Below, one piece after another: positions 8,693-18,889 of a DNA stretch of 64,000 nt. This stretch comes from Ignavibacteria bacterium (GTDB taxonomy: Bacteria > Bacteroidota > Ignavibacteria > Kapaibacteriales > Kapaibacteriaceae). A model generated the notes under the pieces. The model was given only the letters and a program-made list of their open reading frames with translations. It was not told the DNA's origin and did not search any database. The stretch is taken from positions 62,001 through 126,000 of the forward strand of contig JADJIQ010000005.1 of assembly GCA_016707005.1 (NCBI GenBank), written 5' to 3'. Numbering within the stretch: position 1 is the first letter of the stretch; every line of letters starts with the position of its first letter. A program made the translations under genes and the position numbers.

Positions 8693-10716
8693 TCTGCACC
8701 TACCGGCGTTGCTACTTCGATAAGGACCGTGCGGTTATACCAGCGTCCCTCAGGGAGATCATTGTTGTAGATGAGCTCTGGTCCTGCCCCCTTTACCGTG
8801 ACACGTTCCGGTACGATCCGTTGCTTGATAGCGGCATCGATCGACTGTGCACGTGCAAGAGACAGCTGGGTGTTATGCTCCGCAGGTCCGATACGATCCG
8901 TAAGACCGGTGATGCGAAGTGAAGAGGTAGTACGGATGCGACTGCGAATGAGATCGACCATTGAGGTGTTGAAGGCACTCACGGTTGGGGCATCGTAGTC
9001 AAAGAAGATCAGGCGGAATCGCTCGATGATGGAATCATTGACCACTTCGTTCGAATACCGTGTAGAGCGGATCTCGCGTCGTACGTTGATCGGTGCCTGT
9101 GCTGTACGTGTTGTGCCATCTGCTGCGGTGATCGTAACCTGCGCCGAAGAGCGGGCGCTACGTCGGTCACCAAGAAGTTTCTGCAGTGATTGTTCATTCG
9201 GTTGCCATGTGATACCACGCGCACCCTCATCGATGGATGCAAGGGGCGATCCATTGTCGCCAACCACAGATCCATTGAATGCCGTTACTCTATCACGCTC
9301 AGTAACAGTCGTCACGAGCAACACAGACCTCGGCTCAATAGTACTGATGCGTTCAACACGATTGACAGGCGCAAGGATTCGGGGATCGGTCGAAGAGAGT
9401 TCTGCTCTACGGTTCTCCATCCGACCGTCAGCAACACCACGATTGGAGTAGATCGCAGGAAGGACACCCGTCTTGACGTCGATCCTCGAGCCATCAATGC
9501 CCCATTGTGCAACGAGATAGCTCTTCACTGCTTCTGCACGTGCAGATGAGAGAGAACCATTATTCTCACCATCGGCGGGTTCCCTATAGCCCCCTACCGT
9601 TAGACGTGCATCGGGATACTTGATCAATCGTGCACCCACGATGTTCAGAAGTTGATGGTAGATGCCGAGAACACTATCGCGGAGAGTGGTTTCACTGAAG
9701 TCAGAGGATCTGCCCTTTGCATATCTGTCGGGGATGACCGAACTCTCTGTGTCGAAGAAGACAAACGGAAGAAGGGGCACAACATCACTTGATCGTTGCT
9801 CTGTGATCAGTACGTCACCACCCGGCATGGTGCTTCCGTCCGTCATCGTGCTTTCAAGATCGAGTTGAACGGTTGGAGAAGCACGAGGAGCTTCGATCAC
9901 CGCCGGTACAGCTGGTGAAGGGGCGGTTGTTGGCGCCGGCTCAACGATAGGGTCAGGAATACCAAAGGCATAGGCAACGTGTACGCCGCCACGAATGGCA
10001 TTCACGTTCCACGAAGAACCCGAGAGGACATTGGTGAAGGCGTAGGCATAACTCACTTCAGGTGAGATCACAAAACGATCCGACACATAAACGTCTGCAC
10101 CGATGGCGGCTACAGCGGCGATACGAATGTTGGCAGACGTTGTGCTGTTGGTGAAATCAGCCGCATAGATCGTGCGCTCCGTACCGCCGTTGACGAATTC
10201 CATGAACGCCGGTTGAACGATACGCTCACTCTGTTCAAAGGCTGTTCTCATTGCCAGACCGATCTGTGGCCCGATTCCAACGTAGAAGTTTTTGATCGGA
10301 TACCACTGGGCAAGAAGGTCGAGGGTGAGATAGTCAAGTGCCGTTGCAAGGTCATACTCCGTTACGAGTGGCACCGTTGTACCATCCGGCAGCGCTACGA
10401 GAGGTTGAACCGGATTCGTTGACGTGAAATCACCATCGCCATTCCAGTATTGAAGTCGAGCGCTTGCGGCAACGTCAGGTGTGAGTTTGTACCACACCAT
10501 GTTTCCGGCAGTCCATCCCAAGGTATTGGTCGACTCAAACGTTCCGCACTCAGCCAACCCATCATAGGTGGTGAGGGGGCCATCATGCATGTTCAAGGTT
10601 GCCGATCCTGTAAGACCAAAGCGCCAGAGCTCTGAACCGCCGAGCTGTGCCGATACAGACGTTACGCCAAGAAGAATGAGAGCGAAAAGGTATAGTAAAG
10701 GCTTCATACGATTCAC
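8689..10716 (-). CDS. OmpA-family outer-membrane protein with two OmpA-like domains
   Basis: 675 residues. Signal peptide MNRMKPLLYLFALILLGVTSVSAQ, then an OmpA/OprF-like N-terminal beta-barrel (~25-255; alternating strands such as NFYVGIGPQIGLAM, VISPEVSYAYAFT), a Pro/Ala-rich linker (~258-280), a first OmpA-C-like domain (~330-445; LTVGGYREPADGEN, SSARAEAVKSYL, GRMENRRAEL), a beta-rich spacer, and a second OmpA-C-like domain (~560-670; FDYDAPTVSAF, LRITGLTDRIGPAEHN, LARAQSIDAAI). OmpA-C domains bind peptidoglycan non-covalently, so it should tie the outer membrane to the wall. Both ends overlap neighbours by 4 bp, so translation is coupled with the two T9SS genes around it. Confidence 0.87.
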   Translation of the reverse strand: MNRMKPLLYLFALILLGVTSVSAQLGGSELWRFGLTGSATLNMHDGPLTTYDGLAECGTFESTNTLGWTAGNMVWYKLTPDVAASARLQYWNGDGDFTSTNPVQPLVALPDGTTVPLVTEYDLATALDYLTLDLLAQWYPIKNFYVGIGPQIGLAMRTAFEQSERIVQPAFMEFVNGGTERTIYAADFTNSTTSANIRIAAVAAIGADVYVSDRFVISPEVSYAYAFTNVLSGSSWNVNAIRGGVHVAYAFGIPDPIVEPAPTTAPSPAVPAVIEAPRASPTVQLDLESTMTDGSTMPGGDVLITEQRSSDVVPLLPFVFFDTESSVIPDRYAKGRSSDFSETTLRDSVLGIYHQLLNIVGARLIKYPDARLTVGGYREPADGENNGSLSSARAEAVKSYLVAQWGIDGSRIDVKTGVLPAIYSNRGVADGRMENRRAELSSTDPRILAPVNRVERISTIEPRSVLLVTTVTERDRVTAFNGSVVGDNGSPLASIDEGARGITWQPNEQSLQKLLGDRRSARSSAQVTITAADGTTRTAQAPINVRREIRSTRYSNEVVNDSIIERFRLIFFDYDAPTVSAFNTSMVDLIRSRIRTTSSLRITGLTDRIGPAEHNTQLSLARAQSIDAAIKQRIVPERVTVKGAGPELIYNNDLPEGRWYNRTVLIEVATPVGAE

Positions 10717-13700
10717 GGTGCGATGATAACAGGGATCGAATGGAACAGTTCAACATCAGACACAAGTCGAGCAACAACAACACCAGCGGGCAACCCATCA
10801 ACCGTCACCCCGAGCGTGGTCGAGGGGCCCAGCAACACACTCTTCAGCACAACACCATTGAGGTCCACAAGCTCTACGCGCATACCAGGCTGCGGTAGGT
10901 GGACGAGTACCTGCATTGACTGGCGAACGGGTTGAGGGAAGATCGACATTGAAGGTTGGGCTGAGAGCTTCACGCCCGACCGTTCACCACCACATCCAGT
11001 GTCCACCCGCACGAGCACGGTGTCGCTCAACAGGCAGTCCGTTGTATCGTTGAGACGTGTGGCATACATGCGTGCAACTGCTTCATCGCCGCGTAGAACG
11101 TCGATGTCAAGATCGATGTCTGCTACGCCCCCTACCGGAATGCCAGACCATACGATGGTAAGGACAGTGCCGTTGGAGACGGACACGGTTGTGGTTGTTG
11201 GAGCAACAGGTGTAGAGCCTGCAACGCTGAGGGCATTGCGAACAGAGAACATGCGAGGAGGATGTCTGAGCAGGACGGAGGTAGACGTGGTTGAGACGCC
11301 TTCAAAGGTCAGTCGGGTTGTTCTGCGATCGCCCGGAACGGCATCAATGGCCGTGGGACGAACAGTGATCGACGGCAGGACATCGCCATTGATCGGAACG
11401 ATAGAGGACCCTAAGGCACTTGTCAAATTGATGCGACCATTGAGAGGCCCTGCTGTGCCTGCATTGATCGTTACACTGACCTCAACAGACGAACGAGGTG
11501 CAACAACAAAAGGCGCAACGATCGAGAGTGTCCCAACTACATTCTCAAGATCTGCAGCCGTCACAACGATGGTATCGATGGCCGAGGCATTGGTGTAGGT
11601 AAACCGTTTGGTTATTGAGTCGCCAACACATAACAGCCCTACTTCTAACGCACCAACGGATGGGATCAACGTCCGCGATCTGGTAACAACACATGTAGCA
11701 TTCGTCATCGCACTATCACTATTCGATGTGCATCGAATGGTGTATTGTTCACGACCTTCTCGCTGGACAACAACCTCTACGTCAACCGGAATTGCAACAC
11801 CAGGTTGGATGGTTAACGGAAGGATGGACGGGTTGAGCAACCACGCCGAGTTGGCAACGGCTGCGTCGATAGCTATCGCCGTGATTGTCACCGGACGGTC
11901 AGCAATGTTCTCGAGGGTGATCGTGAACACTGCCGAATCTCCACGAACAGCCGAGATCGTATCGCAGGTGGCACTCACACGAACGACACCCGTTGTACGA
12001 ATGCCCCTCCCGATGATACCAAACGGATAGGATCGGTTTCCAATCGAGATCGAGCCGGATGTTGAGAGCGTTGATCGCGAGGATGGCGTGTAGACAACAC
12101 AGACGATCAAGGAATCTCCGGGGGCAACCTTGGTTCGACCCTGCGGTGACTCGATAACAACTCCACGTCCGGCTGGTACTACGATGGAATCAACGATCGC
12201 CGTATCACTTCCATTATTAACGAGAAGGGGCAGGCAGATCCGAGATGGTGTGCCTACGTTCACATCGCCGTGGTCAACAACACCGGCCAGAAGCTCGATC
12301 GTAGATGCCAGTCCATTGCCTCGCAGGATGATCGTGTCAGCCACCGGACCCATATCGAGCGCCAAGCGAGCGACGCGCGGACCCTGCGCTGTTGGTCTGA
12401 ACCATGCAAGGATCGTGCGAGACGCGCCAGGTGCGAGGATGATCGTATTTGTGTCAGATGCAACGAGGAAATCCGGATCACCAACAAGTCGGAGCTGATT
12501 GATCGTAACAGGCAACACCCATGTATTTGTGATGGTCACTGGCACACTATCACTGCGCGCACCCACTTCTGTGTTGGGGAAGTTTACATCCGGTGCGTCA
12601 AGCGGTTGCAGGACTTCTACGAGATCGCTCGGTCCGCCTCCGATCACGAATGGCAGATTAACACCCGACATTGCAACACCGCGGAACGATGCTGCTTGTT
12701 GTGTTGTATGGAACGTCTCGAATGAACCTGTTGTAGCCGTTGCTGATGGCATCGCAAACAACTCTGTTGTTGCCAACACACCAGATGTCCCTGTACCTCC
12801 TACTACGAGGTAGGCAGGTGCTGTATCGCGAGGTCCGGCAACAAGTGTTACCCCCATTCGCGATCGAGCCTCATTCATACGTGGCGCTTGACGCCATCCG
12901 CTCTTCGGATCGTACCACTCAGTTGTTGCTTGAGGGATACCGGCATCTTCACCACCGAAGGCGCGAGCAGTTCCGGAGATATCACTTACGTCGGCAAGAA
13001 ATTTTCTATACACACGCGGTGGGTTTGCTCGTCCGTCCCAGGTTGTACCGGCTAGCAGTTCTGCCGACGATGGAAGCTGTGCATCGCCCCCTGCTACAAT
13101 AACGCGCCAGAGGTTCGTTGGGTCGAGAAATCGATATGCTCCATGCGCTGACCGTGCAGCTACATGATCGCCGAGTTGGCGAATGGCTCCGTTGGAAACC
13201 GTGATCGCGGAGCTAACAACGCTGGACGTGCCTGAGTTCATTGCACCGGTTACTTGTTGAGTGCCGCCTGAGACGATGATCGATGATGTGCCGTCGAATA
13301 CGGCACGTACGTCACCAACTGCCGACGGAAGCGTACCGCTACGAGAACAACGCCAGTTATTCTGTCCGGCATCATATCGAATGACGTCGACAACGTTCGA
13401 CGATGCGTAGGCTCCGGACGAACCTGTATAGCCCCCTATCACATAGACGATAGACTCCGTACCAAGCTGCACCGTAACAAGAGCGAATCGTGCACGGGGA
13501 ACAGAAAGTCCACTCAGGGCCTGCACTCGCTGACCTGTTGCGCCGCGAACAACCCAAACATCCGAAACCGTTGCACCGGTTGCATCACTACCTCCAACAA
13601 CCAGCACATCGCCCGTATGAACCATTGTGACGCCATGTCCGGTAAGGGGGCGAGCCAATCGTTGAACGGTTCTCCACCCGGGCACACCTGCGAGAAGTGC

Positions 13701-13748
13701 GCCCGAGGAGAACAGAAGGAGCAAGGCAACAAGAATGCGGCTCATCAA
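10713..13748 (-). CDS. Kelch/Ig-repeat secreted protein with T9SS C-terminus
   Basis: 1011 residues. Signal peptide (MMSRILVALLLLFSSGALLAG). Residues ~30-375 form a kelch-type beta-propeller with repeating GG doublets and W/Y spacing (VLVVGGSDATGATVSDVWV, VYVIGGYTGSSGAYASSN, VIVAGGDAQLP, LVVGGTGTSGV). The remainder is a chain of choice-of-anchor D-like Ig domains (NFPNTEVGARSDSVPVTITN, VDHGDVNVGTPSRICLPL). The end resembles a T9SS type A signal (MSIFPQPVRQSMQVLVHLPQ ... GLPAGVVVARLV). The kelch part probably mediates protein or glycan contacts outside the cell. Third gene counted from the 3' end, with 4-bp overlaps on both sides. Confidence 0.84.
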   Translation of the reverse strand: MMSRILVALLLLFSSGALLAGVPGWRTVQRLARPLTGHGVTMVHTGDVLVVGGSDATGATVSDVWVVRGATGQRVQALSGLSVPRARFALVTVQLGTESIVYVIGGYTGSSGAYASSNVVDVIRYDAGQNNWRCSRSGTLPSAVGDVRAVFDGTSSIIVSGGTQQVTGAMNSGTSSVVSSAITVSNGAIRQLGDHVAARSAHGAYRFLDPTNLWRVIVAGGDAQLPSSAELLAGTTWDGRANPPRVYRKFLADVSDISGTARAFGGEDAGIPQATTEWYDPKSGWRQAPRMNEARSRMGVTLVAGPRDTAPAYLVVGGTGTSGVLATTELFAMPSATATTGSFETFHTTQQAASFRGVAMSGVNLPFVIGGGPSDLVEVLQPLDAPDVNFPNTEVGARSDSVPVTITNTWVLPVTINQLRLVGDPDFLVASDTNTIILAPGASRTILAWFRPTAQGPRVARLALDMGPVADTIILRGNGLASTIELLAGVVDHGDVNVGTPSRICLPLLVNNGSDTAIVDSIVVPAGRGVVIESPQGRTKVAPGDSLIVCVVYTPSSRSTLSTSGSISIGNRSYPFGIIGRGIRTTGVVRVSATCDTISAVRGDSAVFTITLENIADRPVTITAIAIDAAVANSAWLLNPSILPLTIQPGVAIPVDVEVVVQREGREQYTIRCTSNSDSAMTNATCVVTRSRTLIPSVGALEVGLLCVGDSITKRFTYTNASAIDTIVVTAADLENVVGTLSIVAPFVVAPRSSVEVSVTINAGTAGPLNGRINLTSALGSSIVPINGDVLPSITVRPTAIDAVPGDRRTTRLTFEGVSTTSTSVLLRHPPRMFSVRNALSVAGSTPVAPTTTTVSVSNGTVLTIVWSGIPVGGVADIDLDIDVLRGDEAVARMYATRLNDTTDCLLSDTVLVRVDTGCGGERSGVKLSAQPSMSIFPQPVRQSMQVLVHLPQPGMRVELVDLNGVVLKSVLLGPSTTLGVTVDGLPAGVVVARLVSDVELFHSIPVIIAP

Positions 13749-16700
13749 TGCATCACAAGGAAGGATCGCGTAACGATCGCCGATGAAGAAACAAGAACGA
13801 CCGTGTAGACACCGGAGGCCAAGCCAACCGTTGGTACATCGATCGAGGAGGCGCTTGAACGATCAAGCAGAGCCGAGGTTGCAAAAACTTCATTGCCGCG
13901 CATGTCTACCACACGTATAGTGATCGACTCGGAGAGTTGACCCGTAACGTAGACTCGCGCACGGTCTGTGGCTGGTTGTGGTGCAATCCCGATTGTGTAC
14001 CCGTGATCGCCGGCGAACACGACATCTTCGTCGATGTCCGTTGTGATCGAGATCGGCGCTGATGCACATGAGCGATGTCCACGTTCATCATACGTTACCA
14101 GACGAAGCATTGCTGTCTGATGCGACGGGACACGTACCGTGGCACTGTTTTCAAAGCGATATGCTGCCGCGATGAGTGTGTCTGCGGTTGCGTCAAGGAC
14201 GCCCACAGTAGCAACACGTGCATCGTTGATTGGTGCCCATGAGATCGTCGTATTGCCGTTGGCATCAGATACTGCCGTTGCATTGGATGGGACGGGCATT
14301 GTTGCCATCGGGTTCGAATGCTCTGATGTTGAGTACGTGGCCGTTCCAATGGTTCTTCCGTTAACGATTGCGTACACCTTGAATGTACATGGGATTGTAG
14401 AATCCTGCAGCGGGATCGTCAGTGTCCCGGCACCTGTGGTTGTAGAGCCAACATTAGTGCCATCAAATCCCCGGTCATTGTCGTCTACAAATATTTGGAC
14501 ACTTGCATCTGCGGTGAGAGCGGTTCCCGTCCACGCGGCAACAAGATTGTTACCCGATATTGTTGACGTAAGTGTGAATGTTGGAGGAGGAACAACGCCC
14601 ATGACAGAGATCGTATCCGTTGGCGAGACATTCGGGCTTGATATCACCCAATCACCAACTACTGGATTCTTGACAACCCACAATGTTCCCTTACCGTCTG
14701 GCGTAAGAACCTTGTGAATGCCTTTTGCTGGGTCAGCACTTGCAATGGTTGTTCCGTCTGGCGTGCGCAGTGAGCTCGTAAGCCCCGAATTGGCTGCATC
14801 GATGATCACCACAAGACACTCCTGCCCTGCAGGCACAGCCACTATCCGTTCGGCAGCCTGTACGCGGTCTTCGTTTTTGCCTGATTGCTGAACTGACCCG
14901 AACACACCGGCGGCAAACAGCTGCGTAAATCCGGCATCAAGGTCCCAAGCTGCCGGTGAAGGAAGAAGGTTGAAGTCAACTGCCAAAGTACCTCGGCCCA
15001 TTGCACGCAAAGCTGCGGTCACGTCGTCAGCCGCCGGCGAAGGTGAGATGAGATTTGTCATATCATAGGACAGGGTAGCCTTTTTCTCGCCAGATGCGAG
15101 GAATGATAGCGTTCCCGATACTGTTCCCAGCGGGAACGGTGCCCATTGGTTGATAAATCTTCCGATGCGTCCTGCTTTCGGAAGGAGTTCAACGGCAACA
15201 GAAGGGAACTTCATTGTGCCCGTGAAACTCCCAGCCACTCCAATTGGATTCAACTGAAGTGATTCGCTAATCTTTCCCGTGAGGAAATAGTCTGCACCGA
15301 GGTGAAGTATTGACGCACTTGACTCGAGTGTTGCTTTTACCAACGCTGGCTCTACGGTTCCTGTTCCAGACACTTCGATCTGCCAAGGCTTCTTTGAGCT
15401 GACGGCTTCCATCTTTAGCATGTTACCGGTGATCTTTCCATAGATCTTCGTGGGAGGGTCTTCAAAGCCTCCTTCAATCGTAAGAAGGTACATGTCTTTC
15501 AGTGGGTCATACGGCCCAAACTTTGCATTTACGCTACCCTTGAGTGGGTTGCCCAAGAAGAGATTCTCAACAGCAAAGCCACCACCACGCCAGCAGATGT
15601 TTGGTAGATCTGGAATAGGTATGCATCTGTCTAGTTCGAAATCTATCTTGGCTGCGTTGAGCGTACCGCTCTTAAAAGTTACGCTCCCAGAAGCATCGGA
15701 GAACATCGGGTTCTTGATCTTCGCAGAAATGCGGAACAACGACGAATCACCGCGGTATTCAACCTTTGCTTCCTTCACACACCATGACGCAACGGGTGTA
15801 AAGTTTTTTACTGTGCCCGTAGCAAGGAAGTCCCAACGTGGTCCTGTCTTGAGAATTCCAACTTCCAGATCAACCTCAGATTTCTTGTTTGGCGACCATA
15901 CTGTACCAAACGGTAGATCATCGTTGCAGCCTTCGTATGAGTTCTTTCCTAATTCCATGCCGGCACCAATCTTGAGTCCAGTTGCCTGTACGCCATTGCC
16001 GAGAATCTCGAATCGTGGGTTGATGATCTTGCCACCAGATATCTCGGCAGCAAGCTCTTTTAATGCAAAGTCAAGTACCTCAGTACACTCTGGTGCGATA
16101 AAGGTAAACGCAGCGGTACTCATCACGAAGTCTTGTTCACTCTCATCGAAGTACATGTTCTTCATCATCACGCCAGCGCTGAGGAAGACTTTTGCCTTAC
16201 CACCCGCCGTATCAATTCGAACCTTGCCTGGAAGCGTGATCATCCCGGCCATGAGTACTTCTGAACCGGTGCTAATGATGTATGGGGCTCCATCATCTTC
16301 CCACTTGTTATCGGCGCCTGCATCGAATTCGAGGAAGGGAGAGCCCTTGCACCGTGAATAGTAGTACCGATTTGTGGTGTCTACTTTGAATTTTACCGTT
16401 CGCTCCTTGCTGTCGACAAAGTCCTTCTTCGTGGCTTTGACCTTGAACGTGTAGTCACCACCAACAAGCTCCTTTCGTGCATCGAGCACGAACGTTGCAG
16501 CACCTTCCGAATTCGTTACAGCGGTTAGCTTGGTTGCATTCTTGAACACGGTCGCATCGTGCGTGAGTGTTACTGTTGCACCCTCGATCATACTCTTCGG
16601 GTTGATCGCCTTGTTTACATAGATCGTTACATTGTGAGGTTTGTCTTGCTTTATCTTGGCCCCATCAGCAGGATGGGCAAGCGTCCCTAGTTCCGGTCTG

Positions 16701-17176
16701 ATTTTCAATGTGAATGCGCCCTCAGAAATTCGAACATTGAGCTCGATTCCGTTTTGGAGCTTCACATATCCAAACCAGTTGAAAACTCCCGTAACGGTAT
16801 TCGTCGCATCATCTACTGAAGTGATGGTTGCTGTACCACCCGTACACTTATACTTCATATCAGCACGAGCACCGTATTGATAAACGGAGACGTCATCAAG
16901 AACGAATAGACCTTTGACGCCTACAAACTTCTTGAGGACAAGCTTCATGAAAAGAAAGTTGGAGGCATCTGTCGAGTCAATGATCCCCCAAACAGTTAAG
17001 GCTGCTGTATCGATATCATATCGAACTCGTTGTGCCGCCTTATCGACAACGGGCCCACTGCCTACTCCGTTTGATACAGTCTGCTGCTTCCATGTAAAGC
17101 TTTCTTGCGCCGTACTGAACGTCACAGCCAGAGCCATGAACATTGCGCTGAGTAAAAAAACGAATCGTTGCTGCAT
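13745..17176 (-). CDS. 1143-aa giant secreted protein, first gene of the envelope operon
   Basis: Signal peptide MQQRFVFLLSAMFMALAVTFSTAQ, a domain starting FTWKQQTVSNG, then an Ig/CNA-B-like segment (~170-270; KPHNVTIYVNKAINPKSM, FVLDARKELVGGDYTF). The large central part (~280-770) is unassigned beta-rich sequence with recurring GK/GTGTV strands. Cys pairs (CKGSPFLEFDAG, CIPIPDLPNICW) are shared with the paralogue at 51204-54707. It ends in a fibronectin-like region and a T9SS type A-like signal (IGIAPQPATDRARVYVTG ... GLASGVYTVVLVSS). Translation start is preceded by GAGGAGCGGG. First in an operon running 17176 to 5069; the promoter must lie in 17177-17336, shared with the divergent gene. 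Central-domain function unknown. Confidence 0.82.
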   Translation of the reverse strand: MQQRFVFLLSAMFMALAVTFSTAQESFTWKQQTVSNGVGSGPVVDKAAQRVRYDIDTAALTVWGIIDSTDASNFLFMKLVLKKFVGVKGLFVLDDVSVYQYGARADMKYKCTGGTATITSVDDATNTVTGVFNWFGYVKLQNGIELNVRISEGAFTLKIRPELGTLAHPADGAKIKQDKPHNVTIYVNKAINPKSMIEGATVTLTHDATVFKNATKLTAVTNSEGAATFVLDARKELVGGDYTFKVKATKKDFVDSKERTVKFKVDTTNRYYYSRCKGSPFLEFDAGADNKWEDDGAPYIISTGSEVLMAGMITLPGKVRIDTAGGKAKVFLSAGVMMKNMYFDESEQDFVMSTAAFTFIAPECTEVLDFALKELAAEISGGKIINPRFEILGNGVQATGLKIGAGMELGKNSYEGCNDDLPFGTVWSPNKKSEVDLEVGILKTGPRWDFLATGTVKNFTPVASWCVKEAKVEYRGDSSLFRISAKIKNPMFSDASGSVTFKSGTLNAAKIDFELDRCIPIPDLPNICWRGGGFAVENLFLGNPLKGSVNAKFGPYDPLKDMYLLTIEGGFEDPPTKIYGKITGNMLKMEAVSSKKPWQIEVSGTGTVEPALVKATLESSASILHLGADYFLTGKISESLQLNPIGVAGSFTGTMKFPSVAVELLPKAGRIGRFINQWAPFPLGTVSGTLSFLASGEKKATLSYDMTNLISPSPAADDVTAALRAMGRGTLAVDFNLLPSPAAWDLDAGFTQLFAAGVFGSVQQSGKNEDRVQAAERIVAVPAGQECLVVIIDAANSGLTSSLRTPDGTTIASADPAKGIHKVLTPDGKGTLWVVKNPVVGDWVISSPNVSPTDTISVMGVVPPPTFTLTSTISGNNLVAAWTGTALTADASVQIFVDDNDRGFDGTNVGSTTTGAGTLTIPLQDSTIPCTFKVYAIVNGRTIGTATYSTSEHSNPMATMPVPSNATAVSDANGNTTISWAPINDARVATVGVLDATADTLIAAAYRFENSATVRVPSHQTAMLRLVTYDERGHRSCASAPISITTDIDEDVVFAGDHGYTIGIAPQPATDRARVYVTGQLSESITIRVVDMRGNEVFATSALLDRSSASSIDVPTVGLASGVYTVVLVSSSAIVTRSFLVMH

Positions 17177-17336
17177 GATCCCGCTCCTCTAATTGAATGT
17201 CGTTCTTCGTTTCGGCTGGCAACCTGCAGAATCAGATCGTACGACCATGTAGGTCGATGTACTGAATTACTACTGAAGCAAGTTGCAACACGGCATTGAA
17301 CGGTACTATGGAGATTTTTTGGCCATTTTAGCGCCC

Positions 17337-18776
17337 ATGGCTGTAAAACGCGAACCCAAGCTTATACAACTACTTAGGCCACTTTCGCCGGTCCAGATCG
17401 AGCGGCTTTTGGCCTTCGTTCGCTCGCCGTACTACAACACTTCTGAGCCCTTGGTTCAACTCCTTGAAGTATTGGCCCCCTACCATCCCTTTCCCCAGAT
17501 ACCAGCAGATGAGGAGATATGGGGCTCCTTGCACCCCAATGAGCCATTTCGGTATGCCACACTGCGAAATCGCTACTCAGATCTTGTAGCACTTGCAATG
17601 AGGTTCCTGGCCGTGGACCAGTTTCAAGCGAAGCCGGATCTTATGCTGGAGTACCAGGTAGCGGCGCTGCGAAACATGCGGCTGTTCTCGCAGTTTGAAA
17701 AGACGGTCGATGATGCCTTTGACGATATCGAACGTCGCATTGTGCGAGATGATGCAACGTTGGATCTTCATTGGCGGATGCTGGAAGAACGATCACTGTA
17801 TCAAACATTCAATCGTCCGGGAACGGGCAGAGACATCCTGCAGGATGAGCTCAATGTGCTGGTGGAGCTGAGCATCGCGCGAATGTTGCGTCAGATCACG
17901 CTGATGATCCACGAGCAGTATCAACACGGTGTAGACTTCGACCTGCACTTCTCGGCCGATATCATGGAGTTCCTTCATCGGAATCCGGCGTTCCGAAAGA
18001 ATGCCTGCATCGATGTCTATGCTGCCGTTGTTGAGCTCTCGGCCACACCAAGCCCGGATGCCTTTGTGAGTCTTCGAACTCTCATACGGCAGCGGATTCA
18101 CGAACTCCCGTTCGTGGACGGATATATGGCGTTCACCCACCTGGCTGACCACTGTATGTATCAGATCAATGTGGTCGGAGATGATCGGTACTACAAGCAA
18201 GCATTGCTCAATATTCAAGCACAGATCGAGCTGAAGTACCTCGGGAAACCGAATCTTCTCTACCCCGACTACATCTTTCTGGTTCGTATGGCCGTTGGAG
18301 CCGGAGAACTCAACTATGCACGAGAGTTTATGGCGGAATTCGCTGATGCTCTTATGCCAAATGTTCGTGAGGACGTGCAGATACTCTGTGAAGCGGTGAT
18401 CGCTCAATACGAAGGTCGCGCGGACGATGCGGTAGCTCTTCTTCAAAAGGTCACACTCTCTCAACCGTTGTTCAAACTCATGGTTCGGATCTACACCATT
18501 GAGAACCTCATGGTTCTTGGACGATGGGACGATGTTCGAACGGCCGTAGATGCTCTCCGGCATCTTGGATTTCCGGAGGGGGCTATCTCTGTTCGGCACT
18601 ACGCCCTGGTGGATGACGTGGTGAAGATCGTCCCCCGAATTGCAACGATCATTGAATCCGAACCCGGACCTCGCAGGGCCACTCGTGTGTCCGCTGTGAA
18701 CGAAGCGATCAACGGCATGGCCACGAACATCTTCGGCGTCAGGAACTGGCTTCGGTCGTTTCTGGCGCGTGGGTAG
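17337..18776 (+). CDS. Helical protein of unknown function
   Basis: 479 residues from ATG 17337 (MAVKREPKLIQLLRPLSPVQ); an in-frame TTG at 17283 is less likely. No signal peptide or membrane segment is visible. The sequence is rich in Leu/Arg/Glu and looks all-helical, with the pattern of TPR- or HEAT-like repeats but no clear consensus. Notable strings are 'RLLAFVRSPYYNTSEPL' and 'ALRNRYSDLVALAMRFL'. Divergent from the giant operon and upstream of the TPR gene, from which a 38-base perfect palindrome separates it. I do not recognise the family; a cytoplasmic scaffold or regulator is a guess. Confidence 0.75.
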   Translation: MAVKREPKLIQLLRPLSPVQIERLLAFVRSPYYNTSEPLVQLLEVLAPYHPFPQIPADEEIWGSLHPNEPFRYATLRNRYSDLVALAMRFLAVDQFQAKPDLMLEYQVAALRNMRLFSQFEKTVDDAFDDIERRIVRDDATLDLHWRMLEERSLYQTFNRPGTGRDILQDELNVLVELSIARMLRQITLMIHEQYQHGVDFDLHFSADIMEFLHRNPAFRKNACIDVYAAVVELSATPSPDAFVSLRTLIRQRIHELPFVDGYMAFTHLADHCMYQINVVGDDRYYKQALLNIQAQIELKYLGKPNLLYPDYIFLVRMAVGAGELNYAREFMAEFADALMPNVREDVQILCEAVIAQYEGRADDAVALLQKVTLSQPLFKLMVRIYTIENLMVLGRWDDVRTAVDALRHLGFPEGAISVRHYALVDDVVKIVPRIATIIESEPGPRRATRVSAVNEAINGMATNIFGVRNWLRSFLARG

Positions 18777-18793
18777 GGGCACGGCCGGGTTAT

Positions 18794-18831
18794 CGTGGGT
18801 AGGGGCACGGCATGCCGTGCCCCTACCCACG
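18794..18831. repeat. Perfect 38-bp palindrome of the GTAGGGGC family
   Basis: CGTGGGTAGGGGCACGGCA followed by its exact reverse complement, between two plus-strand genes. A half copy (GGGTAGGGGCACGGC) lies just upstream at 18770-18784. The core matches the short palindromes at 26249-26273, 33816-33840 and 37052-37075. There is no T run, so it is unlikely to be an intrinsic terminator. Confidence 0.88.
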
Positions 18832-18889
18832 AATCGTCCACGCCGTGCGTCCTAACCCTCCTTTGCCCGATTGATGCGTAAACTTGCAC

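Noticed and set aside
15450..16361. 303-codon open frame on the plus strand
   Set aside because: Lies wholly antisense to the 1143-aa T9SS gene; no ribosome site, domain or signal; explained by codon bias of the opposite strand.
18794..18831. Palindrome as an intrinsic terminator
   Set aside because: Perfect stem but no T run on either side, and it belongs to the GTAGGGGC repeat family.
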